Assembly (NCBI GenBank): GCA_905216045.1
Contig: CAJMSL010000119.1
Location: forward strand, 1 to 5,951
Origin: an uncultured bacterium
GTDB lineage: Bacteria > Actinomycetota > Coriobacteriia > Coriobacteriales > Coriobacteriaceae
Length of the DNA: 5,951 nucleotides
Direction of reading: 5' to 3'
In this document: positions 5,327-5,951 of the stretch, one piece after another
Numbering within the stretch: position 1 is the first letter of the stretch
Layout of the letters: every line of letters begins with the position of its first letter
Translations under genes and position numbers: made by a program
Notes under the pieces: model-generated
Told to the model about the DNA's origin: nothing
Database searches by the model: none
What the model saw: the letters and a program-made list of their open reading frames with translations, nothing else

Positions 5327-5950
5327 ATGGACAAGGCTGAGTTGCGGCGGGCGGTGATTGCCCAGCGCGATGCTCTTGATTTGGACTTGCGGGCGGCGAA
5401 GTCTGCTGATATCTGTGCGCGGCTGGTTGAGCTGCTGGGCCGCTTAGATGCCGCGGCGCCGCGCATCGTTGCCGTCTATGCCGCGATGGGTTCCGAGGCA
5501 GACCCTGCCGCGTTTGCCGCTGCGGCCGCCGCGCGCGGCTGGCGCGTGGCCTATCCGTGCATGCTCTCGGCAACAGACACCGTGGCTTGTGGCCAGCGCA
5601 TGTGTATGCGGGCAGTTGCCGCCGACGATGCGTCCGCGGCTCCGTTTATCGCCCACCCCACGCGGGCCTTCACGGCCATGGACATCGACAGCGACCTCTT
5701 CCCTATCGTGCCTGCCGATGTTCTCGACATGATTATCGTGCCGCTCGTGGCCTTCGACCAAACCGGCGCGCGCCTGGGCTACGGCGGCGGTTGCTACGAC
5801 CGCTACCTACCCACGCTTTCGGCCACATGTCAGATCATCGGCATCGCCTTTGACGAACAGCGCGTCGACCACGTTCCCACCGACGCCCACGACCTGCCGC
5901 TGCCCCACATCGTCAGCGCCTCCCGGCTCGCGCAGCTCCCGACCGGCTAG
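5327..5950 (+). CDS. 5-formyltetrahydrofolate cyclo-ligase (methenyl-THF synthetase)
   Basis: The 207-residue protein is a complete member of the 5-FCL family (usual length about 180-205), known as YgfA/Fau in E. coli. It uses ATP to convert 5-formyl-THF to 5,10-methenyl-THF, returning the stored folate to one-carbon metabolism in the cytosol. The N-terminus DKAELRR..IAQRDAL has the conserved Lys (K3) and Arg residues (R7, R14) of the family. IVAVYAAMGSEADP at 47-60 is the substrate-loop region. VPLVAFDQTGARLGYGGGCYDRYLP at 138-162 is the signature nucleotide-binding segment, with Cys where many members have the first Tyr of GYYDR. The C-terminal DEQ and VPTDAHDLPLPHIV at 176-197 match the family end. 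It stands alone on the plus strand after the hicAB terminator, and the stop codon TAG at 5948-5950 lies one base before the window end. Confidence 0.95.
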   Translation: MDKAELRRAVIAQRDALDLDLRAAKSADICARLVELLGRLDAAAPRIVAVYAAMGSEADPAAFAAAAAARGWRVAYPCMLSATDTVACGQRMCMRAVAADDASAAPFIAHPTRAFTAMDIDSDLFPIVPADVLDMIIVPLVAFDQTGARLGYGGGCYDRYLPTLSATCQIIGIAFDEQRVDHVPTDAHDLPLPHIVSASRLAQLPTG

Positions 5951-5951
5951 T

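Overview
The window looks like chromosomal DNA from a high-GC Gram-positive bacterium. My best guess is a gut member of the Coriobacteriia, such as a Collinsella-like genome. This rests on the GC-rich codon use of the two housekeeping genes, the strong AAAGGAG/AGAGGAGG ribosome binding sites and the type of genes present; it is inference, not proof. Four genes are complete and one is cut by the left edge.

Left part (1-796, minus strand): the first 265 codons of a Schlafen/AlbA_2-type putative DNA-binding ATPase or regulator (COG2865-like). Its C-terminal half lies outside the window. It is preceded by a good ribosome binding site and a candidate promoter.

Centre-left (797-1419): a 623-base divergent intergenic region with no convincing gene but dense in repeats. 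One half holds a perfect 25-bp inverted repeat, several TATCTCTC-type motifs and a TGGTATTG/CAATACCA dyad around the minus-strand promoter. The other half holds six copies of a 22-nt unit arranged as three 51-bp modules, one inverted and two tandem. This is the least explained part of the window.

Centre (1420-4464, plus): a complete M16C zinc metallopeptidase (presequence-protease/PreP-like, 1014 residues). The start is fixed by an AAAGGAG site. A long hairpin follows it.

Right (4524-5257): a HicAB toxin-antitoxin module in toxin-first order with an 8-nt overlap. Its upstream region contains a tandem pair of 17-bp repeats resembling Gram-positive LexA boxes, two candidate promoters and a dyad that could be the HicB operator. 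Strong hairpins lie on both sides of the module.

Far right (5327-5950): a complete 5-formyltetrahydrofolate cyclo-ligase gene (one-carbon/folate metabolism). Its stop codon ends one base before the window does. The M16C peptidase and the cyclo-ligase look like core genes. The AlbA_2 gene, its repeat-rich leader and hicAB look like accessory regulatory or stress DNA placed around them.
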